Shown: positions 1 through 11,149 of the stretch, piece after piece
How positions within the stretch are numbered: position 1 is the first letter of the stretch
Layout: the number at the start of each line of letters is the position of its first letter
Source: Thereva unica
Taxonomy: Eukaryota > Arthropoda > Insecta > Diptera > Therevidae
Direction of reading: 5' to 3'
Length of the DNA stretch: 64,000 nt
NCBI GenBank assembly: GCA_949987705.1
Contig: OX465283.1
Location: 137,418,101 to 137,482,100 of the forward strand
Program-made: the position numbers and the translations under genes
The notes under the pieces: model-generated
Database searches by the model: none
The model's input: the letters and a program-made list of their open reading frames with translations, nothing else
Told to the model about the DNA's origin: nothing

Positions 1-49
1 GAACAAATGAGAGCGAGGTTTCACACCTCGGTCCAAACAACGAGCTGTG

Positions 50-215
50 TAATATGTGACTGGTCTGTTAACCTTACGTTTGAACCCTAAGATGTTGTAG
101 ATTATTCAACGGTCGAGTTGTTATATTTATAAACAAACTTCTAGACCGTATTGTGCGCGAAAGACGGGGTTGAGAGTATGGAGTGCGCCGAACAGGCAGG
201 ACAGGAGTTTCTAAA
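50..215 (+). repeat. Dispersed repeat, copy 1 (family seen three times)
   Basis: This stretch aligns by eye with 3845-4410 and 54600-54800. Shared words include ACCTTACGTTTGAAC, an AGATTATTC block and CCGTATTGTGCG. I do not recognise the family; it may be untranslated sequence of a retroelement. It matters because it preserves the uninterrupted version of the site where a MITE sits at 3886-4283. Confidence 0.6.
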
Positions 216-280
216 TTCCAGTGGAACAGTCGTTATTGTCATAACGATGAAGTATAGAGAGAGAGCTGTTAGTTGCATTC

Positions 281-740
281 CTACGGTGGCTTAAAGGGTC
301 TACAGAGGCGCAACAGTGCTATTACCAATGAGTTTGATGGCACGATTTTGCTTCTTATTGAGGTACGCTCAGATATACGAAATGTATTCAAAGCGGGGCC
401 GAAGGTAGGAACTGTAGTTTGTAGAAGGAAATTGCATCTCTTAAGAAATCCAAGGCATTGGCATTGGTAGGCTCGTTTGGCGATTTGGAATATGTGATCA
501 TTCCATCGCAGATCCTCCGTTAAAGTTGCCACTAGATTGTTAAGAGTTGAGTCAGCCGTTAGATTCTCTTCCCCCACTTAAATAGGAGGTAGGTCGGTGT
601 TAGTTTTGTTGAAGAAAAGGTATTACTTTATTTTGGTTGCATTAAATTCAACATGATTCTTGCGGCCCCAATCAAGAATCGATTTAATATCCCGGTTGAC
701 CGAGTGGACATCAGTATACACGATATTGAAGGCAAGGTCT
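281..740 (-). pseudogene. Jockey-like LINE reverse transcriptase fragment
   Basis: Read on the minus strand, this contains pieces of the late palm and thumb region of a non-LTR reverse transcriptase. First comes a segment with SVNRDIKSILDWGRKN and VEFNATK, then LTEDLRWNDHIFQIAKRAYQ followed by LGFLKR. Such D-L-x-W-x-x-H-I and LGFLKR signatures are typical of jockey-group elements. The two pieces lie in different frames and no finger or palm motif is left, so this is a dead fragment. An element-sized insertion may have altered the region beyond about 745, where only AGTAAGAG-rich sequence is seen. Confidence 0.65.
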
Positions 741-1129
741 GGCACGTGCGTGCTTATATTGTCGAAGGTGTACGAGTAAGAGTAAAATTCTAGGTAAGAG
801 TAAGAGAAGACAACATATTTTGTGTCACTCTGTCTTCTCGTTTCGATCCTACAAGAAGTGGTCATAGACTGTATTTTCGCCCCGTTTTGATTTCACATCC
901 AACACATTGAATTGATGGCGTGCGTCAAAGATTAATTGTATATGATCTCAATTGGTACTTAATCTGGCAACTTTCAGGTTGCTTTTGGAATATCCTTATT
1001 CTAAAATTTGAAGCTGGAAATCACCTTATTTTGCGCCATGGCGAAGTCAATCAGTCGTACCCTATTATGATTGCGGTGTTCATGCATCTTCAGTAATTTT
1101 CTCGAATAAACAAATCAACTCTAACAGTG

Positions 1130-1560
1130 CTGTAACGAACCACGATTCTTTACTTATCTATTCAGCAATCGTTCCTATCTGCAAGAGGCTTGTCTCAACG
1201 AATCAACATGGTTTTCTTGCAGCTCGTTCCACTAAAACCAATCTTCTTAAGTTCACTTCCCATGCTGTCGAGGGCTTCGCTTCTGGTTGTCAAACTGATT
1301 GTTTTCCCCTGATTTTAGTAAGGCATTTGACAAGCTCTCCCATTCCATTATGATTCTGAAATTAAGAATGTTAGAATGTCCGCAAGCCCTTCTAGTATGG
1401 TTTCAGTCTTACTTAGCTGCCGGACCTACCAAGTTCTTTTTCGTGGATCCAAATCAGTAACCACTCACATCCACTATATTTCTTCTAGAGGTGGTTTAGT
1501 CCTGGGTTTTATAAAAAGGTGGTCCAAAGAAATTAACAACCCCTTGATCACTAAAAACCG
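1130..1560 (+). pseudogene. Jockey-like LINE reverse transcriptase fragment, plus strand
   Basis: The plus strand encodes decayed reverse transcriptase segments. They include LVSTNQHGFLAARSTKTNLL, a damaged D-F-S-K-A-F-D-K block around 1308-1332 followed by LSHSIM, and a downstream LGFIKRWSKE block with NNPLITK near 1505-1555. The last block is nearly the same as one on the minus strand at 57400-57450, so both come from one jockey-like family. The 3' side ends abruptly at about 1560, where a different, RNase H-bearing LINE begins. That junction suggests one element inserted into, or recombined with, the other. Stops and frame changes rule out function. Confidence 0.65.
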
Positions 1561-1565
1561 TATAC

Positions 1566-2170
1566 GGAGGCTTTTCTCGTTTAAGCTAGGAGACCTTCAT
1601 GGCCACTTATCGATCCTCATCCTCATTCATCTATGTTCGATATCATTCCTGCCACTTTGGACTTCTACAAACCTTTTACGACGGTTATCCGAAGTAGGTC
1701 AGAATGGTAACATGGCATGCCCTCTTCAGAGGAAGCACAGCTTGTTGGTACGGACGCGACGGCTCCGAGGCCGATAGTGGGGCAGGATTGGTTGTGTATG
1801 GCCCAAGGAGCAAAATATCTATGGCTCTGGGCACTACCTCATTGCTTTTAAAGCTGAAGTACTCAGAATTGTATCAATAGAACCCCAAATAAGTAGTAAA
1901 GTTGCCCTGTTGGCGACGGTGTCTTCAAAGACTGTGCTGGAATATCTCTTATCTCTTAAATCCTTCAGCAGGAACAACAATACTACGATGATGCGAATTC
2001 ATGACTACGAAGATCACGCCAGTAATGAAATTGCCAACACCCTGGCTAGAGTTTTAGGCTATACCAAAAGCCTTAACCTGGAAGGTGTCTAGCGACGGGG
2101 TTGGCACAACACACCAAACCTGATTTCTATCCAATGATTCAACAATGCAACTACTTTTGAAATTGGCTTG
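1566..2170 (+). pseudogene. LOA/I-like LINE 3' end with RNase H remnant
   Basis: This is a plus-strand relative of the minus-strand LINE at 52125-54480. The order is preserved: an LFSFK-GD-L-x-HLSIL block after the reverse transcriptase (from 1566), a damaged Y-T-D-G RNase H start near 1750, and the segment VSSKTVLEYLLSLK at about 1920-1960. The next RNase H block has lost its usual M-W-I-P-G-H-E-G-H, here MRIHDYEDHA. The copy then jumps directly to the C-terminal tail VLGYTKSLNLEGV and a stop at 2092, so the zinc-knuckle region is deleted. A 3' untranslated tail (GACGGGGTTGGCACAA) runs to roughly 2170. Confidence 0.7.
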
Positions 2171-3844
2171 TTAATTTTTAAATCTACAACATAAGAAATT
2201 TTTGCTAATGTGGTTATATAAAAAATTTAGTCTTGTAAAATAGCAAACCTGGAATGAACGATTCAGTACATATTGATAGTAATTAACAATTAACAGACCC
2301 GATGAAGTAGTACGAATAAATAACGTTGAAATGTTCTCATTGGAGATTTCATACTATTTCCTATTCCTGAATTATTTACTATTTGCTTCCAGATTACTGT
2401 ATGTGACAGTTTGGCAGCATGGTATTCAAAGGGAATTAATTATGGATTTGCCTAAATAGATGATAATATCAGGGTTCGAATGGTAAACTTTTTCTTCTCT
2501 TGAGAAATATATCAGAAGAAAAGTTCACTCAATTACCGTTTGTTGATTTTTTTTGGTTTATCGATAGCTGAAATTAAAGTATCGATTTTGTATAGTCTAA
2601 ATAAATGCAATTCAATTTTGGTATTGAAAAAAAAAAAATGAATTGAGTGAATTTTGTTCATATCGTTTATAGGGTAATCACTCATTATTTAAAAAGAAAA
2701 AATTCTTTCGTTTGAAGGCACAATGAGTTTTAGAATAAAAACTTCAAAACAAAATCGTAAAAACTCCCTAAGTCAAAAGCGTCAGAAACAAAATAGCAAT
2801 AGAATACCTTTAGGATAAACCCTCAAAATTTAATGTTCATTAAGCACAAATCTTTGGACGCTTCATTATTAGAAATTTTACATTGTTCTTTATATTTGTA
2901 TGATGATTTTTTTTTGCTGATATTAAAGATTTGATTGCGTATCAATAATAGTCCGGGGAAATTAACAAAAAAAAACCCACGAAAGGAGACAAAATTCCAA
3001 AATGGCTGAAAATTGGTCCATAGCTTCCTTGGGACTTTTTAAGAAAACATCCGGAGATATCGCGTTTTCCCGTGTTTTCCTTGTATCTCCTTTTCTATAG
3101 GTTGTACAACCCCGTGCGAAGGCCCAAAATGTTGACAATGAAATGTTCTACAACTTACAAAAACGATTAACTCTTTGAAAGTTATTCAAGGTCAAAGTTA
3201 TCAAAAATCACTTTTTGGCCAAAAAATCACACAAAAACTGAAAAAGGATTCAATCTCTGTAAAGATAGGGATGTCATGTCACCGAAAGACGAAAATGCGA
3301 AAAAAGAATGGCTGGTGAAAATGCGCGTGCTGCAGGATTAACTGCTAAACAGTAAATTGAAAGAATTCTGAAAAACACACCAGACCGTATTCATAGCGAA
3401 TACTCATGTGGATACATACCTTTATGTTTACTCAACCGTTTATGATAGCAGCGGGAGCCATGCAGGCTAGTGCGTACCTGCTGTATACTAGCTGCGGGCG
3501 AGTTTCATTAATACGGTTTTATTACTTTCATTCACTAGTAACTATGTAAGAAAATCCTGGAAGTTAAATTTTACCAAGTTCCCGGTTTCCGATTGAGCGA
3601 GCTGCCTACGGTTTTTTACATTTAAGTGGCCGCAGCAATAAAAACTTGACAATCAAAATTATTTTTTAATTTTTGGTTCATTTTGAAATAAAAGAGTTTT
3701 TTTTTATATGAAAAAACCAAGCTTAGGGGTAACCCTTTATACTACCAGTCCGTCATGTCATTTCAGTTCATGGTGCAATGTCAAGTAGTAAGCTTGGTTT
3801 GAAGAATAGAGGAGAATAGGAAAGGTTAGAGGGGGTCTGGAGGG
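2171..3844. other. Non-coding AT-rich spacer
   Basis: No supported gene. The sequence is AT-rich with several A or T runs. A moderately less AT-rich patch at about 3040-3250 (GAGATATCGCG and AAAGTTATTCAAGGTCAAAG) reads like decayed dispersed repeat, but I found no second copy in the window. Confidence 0.5.
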
Positions 3845-4410
3845 TGTAGAAGAAATTGACGATGAACCTTACGTTTGAACTCTAAAGGCCCTTGGAGACG
3901 CTAAAACATGGTACGAGTAAACATGGTACGACCAAAAACCCGCAGACGGTAAGATATGTGTTAAGACCGATTTACTTGAACACCGCTCTCTTGTCAAAAT
4001 ATTTCAAGTTAATCTGTCATTCAGTTGTCAACTGGTAAATTGAAACATTTCGTGTACGAGTAAATTTGGTCAAACAAGTCCGCAAATGGTAGGACATGGT
4101 ATCATCAACACGAAACTCCGCCCACGAACATCGACGGAAATCAAACCAGTTTTGATTTTAGTCGGACCGTTGGTTGGACCAAAAAACTGGTACGCGTACC
4201 GGCCCGTACACGGCTAACATCACCTCGAACATGGTCCCTGTACCATGTTTACTCGTACCATGTTTTAGCGTCTCCAAGGGCCTTAAGGTGTTGTACGAGT
4301 TCGGAAACACTGACTGCGGGAGATTATTCCACAGTCAGGTTGTTCTATTCATAAACGTACTTTTAAACCGTATTGTGCGTGAACGCTGTAGGGGGCTGTA
4401 GGTTATGGGG
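3845..4410 (+). repeat. Dispersed repeat, copy 2, split by a MITE
   Basis: The outer parts (3845-3885 and 4284-4410) continue each other and match 50-215. ACCTTACGTTTGAAC-TCTAA lies on the left, and AAGGTGTTGTACGAG, AGATTATTCCACAGTC and CCGTATTGTGCG lie on the right. Removing the insertion at 3886-4283 restores the same continuity as in copy 1. Confidence 0.65.
3886..4283. mobile_element. MITE with long terminal inverted repeats and TAA target duplication
   Basis: This 398-bp element has terminal inverted repeats of about 45 bp that are nearly identical, starting AGGCCCTTGGAGACGC and continuing with two CATGGTACGA-type words. It is flanked by TAA at 3883-3885 and 4284-4286. The related sequence at 50-215 has one uninterrupted CTAAG at the same place, giving an empty-site comparison. 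A 3-bp TAA duplication is typical of PIF/Harbinger elements, so I infer a non-autonomous Harbinger-like element. No transposase is encoded; small ORFs across its right half are chance. Confidence 0.8.
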
Positions 4411-5024
4411 GTGATCCGAGCGGGCTTTTTAAAATATTTATGTTTTTTATTCGGGTTTGAATATATTTTTGTGCTCTCGATTTTTAAAGAAATTCGACAT
4501 TTCATTTATAAAGGTGTCTTAAGGGATGTTCAAATTTTTAGCTATGCTCGATTTATGTTGCAGTTCTATGTCTATTTTGACTGGGTATAAAAAAACTATA
4601 TACACCTAAGTTTTAGATCTGACTGTAATATGATGAGATCTATTTAACCCTCTCGGTACTACATAATTTATACGAAAATTGTGTGATCAATGCAACAAAT
4701 GGACTAAAAGGGTTAAAATGAATGTGTCCCTTGAGATTCGTGGCCGTGAGTTTGGTGCAGGTTTATAAACTCATACCATGAGTAGTAGGACATTAGTTTT
4801 GAAGTGGGAAATTTAAAAAAACAAATGAGGCTTCAGAACGATTTACCGTCGTGTAAGGGAAAAATGTACTACCTCGCATAAGTCCTGTTAACTTTAACGA
4901 TACGGAACTTATAGAGTTATTGTACCAAGATGTAGCTTCTAAAATGAGTTTTATATTTAGCCGCGTTTTTAAAAATTCAACTCTTTCAGACACAGAGCTA
5001 TTTTGATTAGATAACATTTCAAAC

Positions 5025-5550
5025 CAGGGTTTCGAACCCTGTAAATTTTGGGTGCGGGTACGGGTTCAGGTTCAATACCCTGAAATTTAGTGGGTTCAGG
5101 TTCGGGTTCGGGTTCAAGCTTTTTCCCAGCAAAAACGCCGGAGCGCACATCTGGGGAAATGAAAACTGCAGACAAAAAGAAATTGCCCACATATGGATAA
5201 GAAACGTGCTTATGTATTTTCAAATTTCCCCTTCGAAATTTGTTGCGACTAGGCTAAGGGACGGGAATGGCAAGCGGGGATTCTACTACGCATGGATATC
5301 GAGTCTTTTCTCGGCGTAATTTTTTTGGTTTCACCTCTAAAAATCTTGTTTGAAAGAAAAAGAAAATTCTGCGAAATCTGAAATTTAAATTTTTAAGCGC
5401 CTCACACTTAGATAATAATTGCCGTTAAAAATTGAACCTGAACCGAATTTTTGATTGGGTTCGGGTCCGGGTTCGGGTTCAAAAAATTTAAAAAAAATCT
5501 TGAACCGGAGCGGGTTCAGGGTTCGGGTTCGGTTCGGGTTCGAAACCCTG
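5025..5550. mobile_element. Non-autonomous hAT-like element, TSD TTTCAAAC
   Basis: The element is 526 bp. It begins CAGGGTTTCGAACCC and ends with the inverse, GGGTTCGAAACCCTG. It is flanked by a perfect 8-bp direct repeat TTTCAAAC (5017-5024 and 5551-5558). An 8-bp duplication and a CAGGG terminus are standard for hAT transposons. Both subterminal regions carry runs of GGTTCGGG/GGTTCAGG words, about 90 bp on the left and 100 bp on the right. No transposase is encoded. ORFs reading Glu-Pro repeats across it are products of these words, not genes. Confidence 0.9.
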
Positions 5551-5739
5551 TTTCAAACAGCTATAATTTAAAAATTTGGTTGGCGCTTTTCAAAATTTTT
5601 TTCCGTTGTCTGTTTTAGGTTTATTCTATAGAGTTGCTAACATCGGCTGCGACTTTAAAGGTGAAACCTCAATATACGCTTCGCGCTTCGCTTTAGTCAC
5701 TTGGTTTACTTTTGATTGTAATTTATATTTACTTTAAAA

Positions 5740-5949
5740 ATGGAAGATATATTAATGACATTGGTCACTTCGAGCTTAAGTTTGCTTTGTGTCTTAGCCG
5801 CGTTGGCATTTGAATTTTGGGCTTTGGCATTTAGATATGTCAAAGCAGCAAAGCAAGCAAAGCGTACATTGGGATTTTACATTAAGGAGGGCAGTTTCGC
5901 AGCTGGAATCGCTCTACACTTTGAGGAATTAATGATAAAGAAACCCTGA
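5740..5949 (+). CDS. Unrecognised 69-codon ORF with a hydrophobic N-terminal segment
   Basis: The ORF starts MEDILMTLV and has a hydrophobic stretch at about residues 8-30 (SLSLLCVLAALAFEFWALAF). A basic patch, KAAKQAKRT, and a short tail ending EELMIKKP follow. I do not recognise it. It lies 190 bp beyond the hAT-like element and has no neighbouring exon that I could connect. It may be a chance ORF or a transposon scrap. Confidence 0.15.
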   Translation: MEDILMTLVTSSLSLLCVLAALAFEFWALAFRYVKAAKQAKRTLGFYIKEGSFAAGIALHFEELMIKKP

Positions 5950-5950
5950 T

Positions 5951-8900
5951 TCAACTATAACCGATTTAATTTCCGCAGTAAACCACGATCATAGTGTAAA
6001 TGTTAGCCCATGGTAGACAACAACACCAAGGGAGGGACAAGACGTACCTGGTCAATGGTTACGATTGCAGCGATAAAGTTTTGCTACTGCTGACAAATTT
6101 CTACGGTCTCTTAAAGGGTCGATATATGAATAATACAATACCAAAATGCACAGAAATTTATAAAATAAAATGTATTTTTCAAAACTTTAAATTTTGCTCA
6201 CATGCTTTGCAAGAATTGTCTCACATGCTATTAACAAACATAATCGCTATATTTGATAGTGCCATTAATATTTCGAAATCATTTACCATCATTACTATCA
6301 TTGACCAAATGCATGAACGATTAAATAAATAAAATGGACTAAAAAAGATAATTTTATATTATTTTCATCCATTTGTAAAAAGTCTTAACGTGTTATTGCT
6401 GAAAGCTTGTGTCCATCTGTCTTGCTTGGTGTTAACAATGCCATTAATCACCCAACAAGCCATTCAACATCATCATCTCAAGTGTTAATCGCTTACATAT
6501 ACAACAAGAAATTTCTGCCCCATCTTCTTGTTGAACGGTGACAATAAGCCTCTTAGGAGCAAATGGAAAGAAAACTCAAAGCCATTTGCTATAAGCTAAG
6601 CGTCGTACAAATTCCTGTTCCAATTCTACTCTCGAAGATCTAAAGCTTATCCTCACATGAAAGGATAAGAATTGGCAGTCACAAAAACAAGCTACAACCA
6701 AAAGTACGTACTTTGTCGCATCCAAAACAACCCACAGACAAATAAAGGACTTTTGTCAAAAAAAAAAAAAAAATCCAGATCGCATCCCACCACTTTTATA
6801 TGTTTTCGACCCAATATCATCATCCTGCTTAACATCATCATCCAGTAAGGAAAAGTGTTGTTCGGCTCCTTTGCTTCCCTTGGCTCAACGACACCAAATT
6901 CCGCAGCGGTCTACGATTGAGATGAGTTTAGAATCGGTTCACAATAAAATATCCGGCAGTAATGGAAAGTCTCATAAACCATGAGAAAAGGATCTAGGAT
7001 AAGACCTTGGGTATCTACGTTTCGCATGTGCCTTGATGATTTTCGCACGCCAGGAAATTGGCCTTAAAAGTTGGTCCTGCCTTTTACAGCAAGCCATGCT
7101 GAACACATCCCGATATGAAGGGGGTTAGTGGCGAGGGTGCAGAAATGCCATAGTGTTCGATGAGGACATGCTTCTGGCTTCCAGATGGCTTAGATTGTTC
7201 TTATCTTCTTCGGAAAAGTCGCCTGAGTGTGCTGTTACACAGATACCTCATAAATTACCAGCGGTGGACTGAGTCCCAACGTGCTTTATTGATCTTAGTT
7301 TGCTCACTCAATTCTGCATGAAAAATGGCCAATTGCTCAGCATGGAGCTCCCTGGGGGATATCCGAGGGGGAATGAAGCGCTAAAATGGCTCTACGAGCC
7401 GATGCGGGTGAACCTGTAGAGTCCTTGGGGCTGTGGCTTTCCTCAACCCTTCACGGGGATGGGGCTAAATTTAACGCGGCATACTAACCAGGAAATTCGT
7501 TTTGGGCGCTAATGAGGAATCGATCGAGTCCCTGGAATGGGAGGAAATCTGATTTGTCTGAAGCCGTCAGAGGAGGTTTTGTAAACTTGGGCTTATCGAA
7601 TTCCGAACATTTTCCAAAATTAAATTTTGAGGTGAAATTAAATTCCCCGAAGTTGCTCTCAAAGCGGATATCATCGTAGCTTATAACAAAGTTGGGAAAA
7701 TTTAACCATTAGATGTGGTAACTGTGACACACGTATTTTCATAGAGCAACTTATGTCTATGTCATTAATCGATTTACTACAGCTGAATGGAGTTTGACTA
7801 GACAAGCACGGGCGGCTCTTAATAGAAAAATAATTGAACTTCATGGAATAATTTGATATCAATTTTTTATTGGAAGGAATTACCTTTTATTTTCAGTAAC
7901 ACCTGCAAATTATTGTACTTTTAGTTGACAAAATATTTATTATGTATGAATTGGGAAAGGAAACAAACATACACACAAAAATACAACTTTTCGAAAAGAA
8001 AATAATTTATAGGTATCTATTTCTATATCTTGATATCATAACGTTGAAGTTGTAGAAATATTTGTTGAAACAGTTTCCATGATTCGTGGTGTTATGCAAG
8101 TAGCTTATTAATAGAACTGAAATGGTTGAATTTTTTTTTAAATATTAAGTCTGCTCCCTCAGTTTTCGTGTAAAAACTTTACCTGTAAAGACCTGTAGAA
8201 ACTTGCTTGAATAGTGGGGAAAATTTTGTAAACAAAAATCGAAAAGCAAAGAAACAACTTTCCAGCAAATTGATGTAAAGTTAGAAGCAGCCAACGCAAT
8301 TTCTTTTTGTGTATCCTTTAAACATGACAGCTAACAAGCGTTTTCGACATTTGGAAGAGGCTGCTGGATTTTGCTAGAGCGTAAAAGTTGAAGTAGTTAC
8401 GAAAGTAAAATCCACTGGAGAGAAAGTCGAAACTTTGAGGTTATTGTGAATTATGTTTCACTTACTAGAGAACCTTATAGATTTTTTTTTTTGTGAAAGA
8501 ATAGTGTTCAGAAATTAAGGTTCTATCTTTGAGGGAAATGTCGGACAGCAAACTTCAGTCGGAAAGATAGTGAGTGAAGAGTGAAAGAACTGAAATCGCC
8601 AACACCGGGTTTTATTAACGGCTCGTATCCATTACTACAAACGAAGTAGTTTCATCGCTTGAAATGCTTCTATGCGATGCCAGGAGAAGGCAGGGAATAC
8701 TTTGAAAAGACGGAAGATAAGGAAGGAAAGTTTTCTAGATGGGAGAAACGTGGGAGGACAAAGGAATTGGGCTCGGAGTGGGTTCGAACCAAAACCCATT
8801 AGTGTATATTACACACTTATTGAAGTAAAACTTCTTTAGGGAGGTTTGCTTAAAAAATTTACATGAGAGTGAATCAATTTCATTCGTGTAACGCGTAACG

Positions 8901-10070
8901 CTCTACACATTGAAAAATCGTCAGAACTTTCGTATAACGATGGGAAATGGGGCGGACGGGGTACAAGAGCCGAAGAAACTCGGGGCTGTGTGTGCAACAG
9001 TTAAAATACACTCTGCCTTACTGCATAGATTTTCTGGCATGTTAGCTACGTTGTCGCCCAGACTTTGCTTTATCTCATTATAGGAATACAAATTCACCAT
9101 TATGTAGAGGTGAATTATTTCAGATTTTTCTTGTGGTTTGGTCACGGGCCGGGCTTATGCCGCGGACACTTTGGAGTTGACTGACATGTTGGAAGCGGCA
9201 TATACGACAAGAATTTTCGGCGCAACCTGACCAAGTGGATCCGCCTTTTGGCGGGGCTAAACATGTGGCACTACCGAGAAGTTACGGTATAAACACTTGA
9301 GACTTTCTTAAAATGCCAAACAATGTAAACAAAAAAGAAAAAATGAAAGAAGAAATTAACAATACATCTTTCTTAGGTTTACTTTGTAATTGTCTCCAAT
9401 ATAAAATACTTTTTGCACGCTTCAATTGATAAAACCAAAGCTGCTAAAACCGTATGTCAGTGGTTTGGGTGCTTAGAATATCAAAAGGGAGTGGTGAATT
9501 AAACGTGTGAGGTGCTCTTGTTTTAAATTGGCATCCACTTCCCCTTTGGTGAGATGTGCTGGACCTTTCCCCTTTTTAAATTACAACTTTTTTAACTTGC
9601 AGCAAATCGACGAATCGTTTATGTCAAAACATTACGCTGCTGTGAAAATCGTTCCTGATATGTGCTTTGGGTCGCTGACTACGAAAATCGGGGTCCCACA
9701 GTCTTAAAATATGCATGTCACCTTTAAAAATGTTTGAAAACTCCCTTTTTAAGGGTTTTCGCGATAATTTTAATTATAATCAAAAACAATCCAATAAAAT
9801 ACATTTTTTGCAATATTTATATTCAAAAGTGGTTGATTTATAACAAAGCAAATTTTATAATAAGGGATAATAGTAAAGGGCTGAAACTATATGTACCTAC
9901 ATCGACTGAAAATATATAGGTTTGTAAAAAATGTTTTTTTCAACTTTATGCTTCAAATTCGGTTTAATCAGCTAAAATAAATTATTTTCAACCCTTAAGG
10001 GAGAAACTACACCTAGATAAAAGAAGAATTTGAAAATAGGTTGATTGGTTTTTGCATTTCTTTTTGCTCC
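5951..10070. other. Non-coding region without a supported gene
   Basis: About 4 kb with only short, compositionally ordinary ORFs. The segment at 7000-7560 is less AT-rich than its surroundings and could be a decayed retroelement, but I could not match its translation to a family. A B-box-like GGTTCGAACC occurs near 8781 without a matching A box. Confidence 0.45.
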
Positions 10071-10074
10071 CTTT

Positions 10075-10215
10075 AAAATTAATTGGCTCCCTTAAAGATT
10101 GTATGGGACGAAGAAATCAGGTAATTGGCTAGGTGGCCATAAAGGGTGCCAATACCATACTCAAGTAGACTGGCTCTCGTTCGCGTAGGTAAAGCGGCTC
10201 GCGTAGGTAAAGCTT
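10075..10215 (+). repeat. Dispersed repeat, inverted relative to 14130-14335
   Basis: The order of words TTTGCTCCCTTTAA, GGGACGAAGAAA, GTAATTGGCTAGGTG and ACTCAAGTAGACTGGC then TCTCGTTCG is matched, with substitutions, by the reverse complement of 14130-14335. The family is not recognised. Confidence 0.5.
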
Positions 10216-11100
10216 CATTGGATGTGGTTGGCGGACTGCTTGGTAAAACAATACTTGGGTTTGGAATAGTCTATGCCGATGCGGATGCAATTATTAATGA
10301 TCATGAATGTAGCGGGAGCGGAGCATGCAAACAGCTGGTGACACCAGCTTACTTCCATGAGGCGAATGTTTAGATTTTCATGCCTGTGGCGGTAGCATCC
10401 ATGCCTGTGGCGGAAGCGTGCATACCCGTGTGGCATGCGCACTTATATGCTACACGTACTAGGTGCGTGTATGCTTTTATGAAAATTAGCCAACAAAATT
10501 ATTTTTACTCGGTTACTTTTAGGTTTTAATGTAAATAAGAATTCATAAATATTGATATTTTCAAATAGTATTTGTATCAAGTCCGTCAGTAGATTCGTCA
10601 CTATTCTTCCTGTATCTGTCGTTGGCCTGAATTTTCTCAAAGCGTACCATCCGACAGACTTTCCACTATATCTATTGTATATTACTAGCCGTTGGGCACA
10701 AAAGTTTTACTTCTAAAGTGTGGTCTTAAGCACACTCATATTTTTTTATACTCTAGCAATAATTAGATAGTTTTAGAGAAAGGAGGGTCTTTGATATCGT
10801 TAGACTCTTTCTTTCCAGCCTATATGCACGATAAGCCCGACTCTACATGCATAAATTGTAAGACCAGGACGAGCCTCATAATTTCGATACAGCAAGCAGG
10901 TCTTCCTACTTATCGTAGTACTCTGCTCAAACTGTACAATACGCATCATGAGCAATATCAGATACCATCCCAACAAGTAAGCAAAGATCTCTCCAGTTAC
11001 GCTTCGCACGTAAGACCACCATATGTAACTCAGCTGCAGAACAGCCGTGATGAATTGGCTAGCTATTGTCGCGACCTCACCAACGAACCAACGATCCATA
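10216..11100. other. Non-coding spacer with a short imperfect duplication
   Basis: No supported gene. A short imperfect duplication (CATGCCTGTGGCGG) occurs at about 10379-10420. Confidence 0.4.
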
Positions 11101-11149
11101 TCTCAACTAACCCAAACATCCTCGCGGACATATGACTCTTTTATCACAA

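Noticed and set aside
5030..5042. tRNA B-box-like GGTTTCGAACCC
   Set aside because: It is the transposon terminus, present in inverted form at the other end, with no A box.
4969..5223. ORF with an E-P repeat
   Set aside because: It is generated by GGTTCGGG/GGTTCAGG subterminal words of a hAT-like element.
5025..5550. Telomere-like GGTTCGGG repeats
   Set aside because: They sit between inverted termini with an 8-bp duplication, so they are element sequence, not an interstitial telomere; insect telomeres also use other repeats.
8776..8792. B-box-like GGTTCGAACC
   Set aside because: No A box or cloverleaf can be found upstream.
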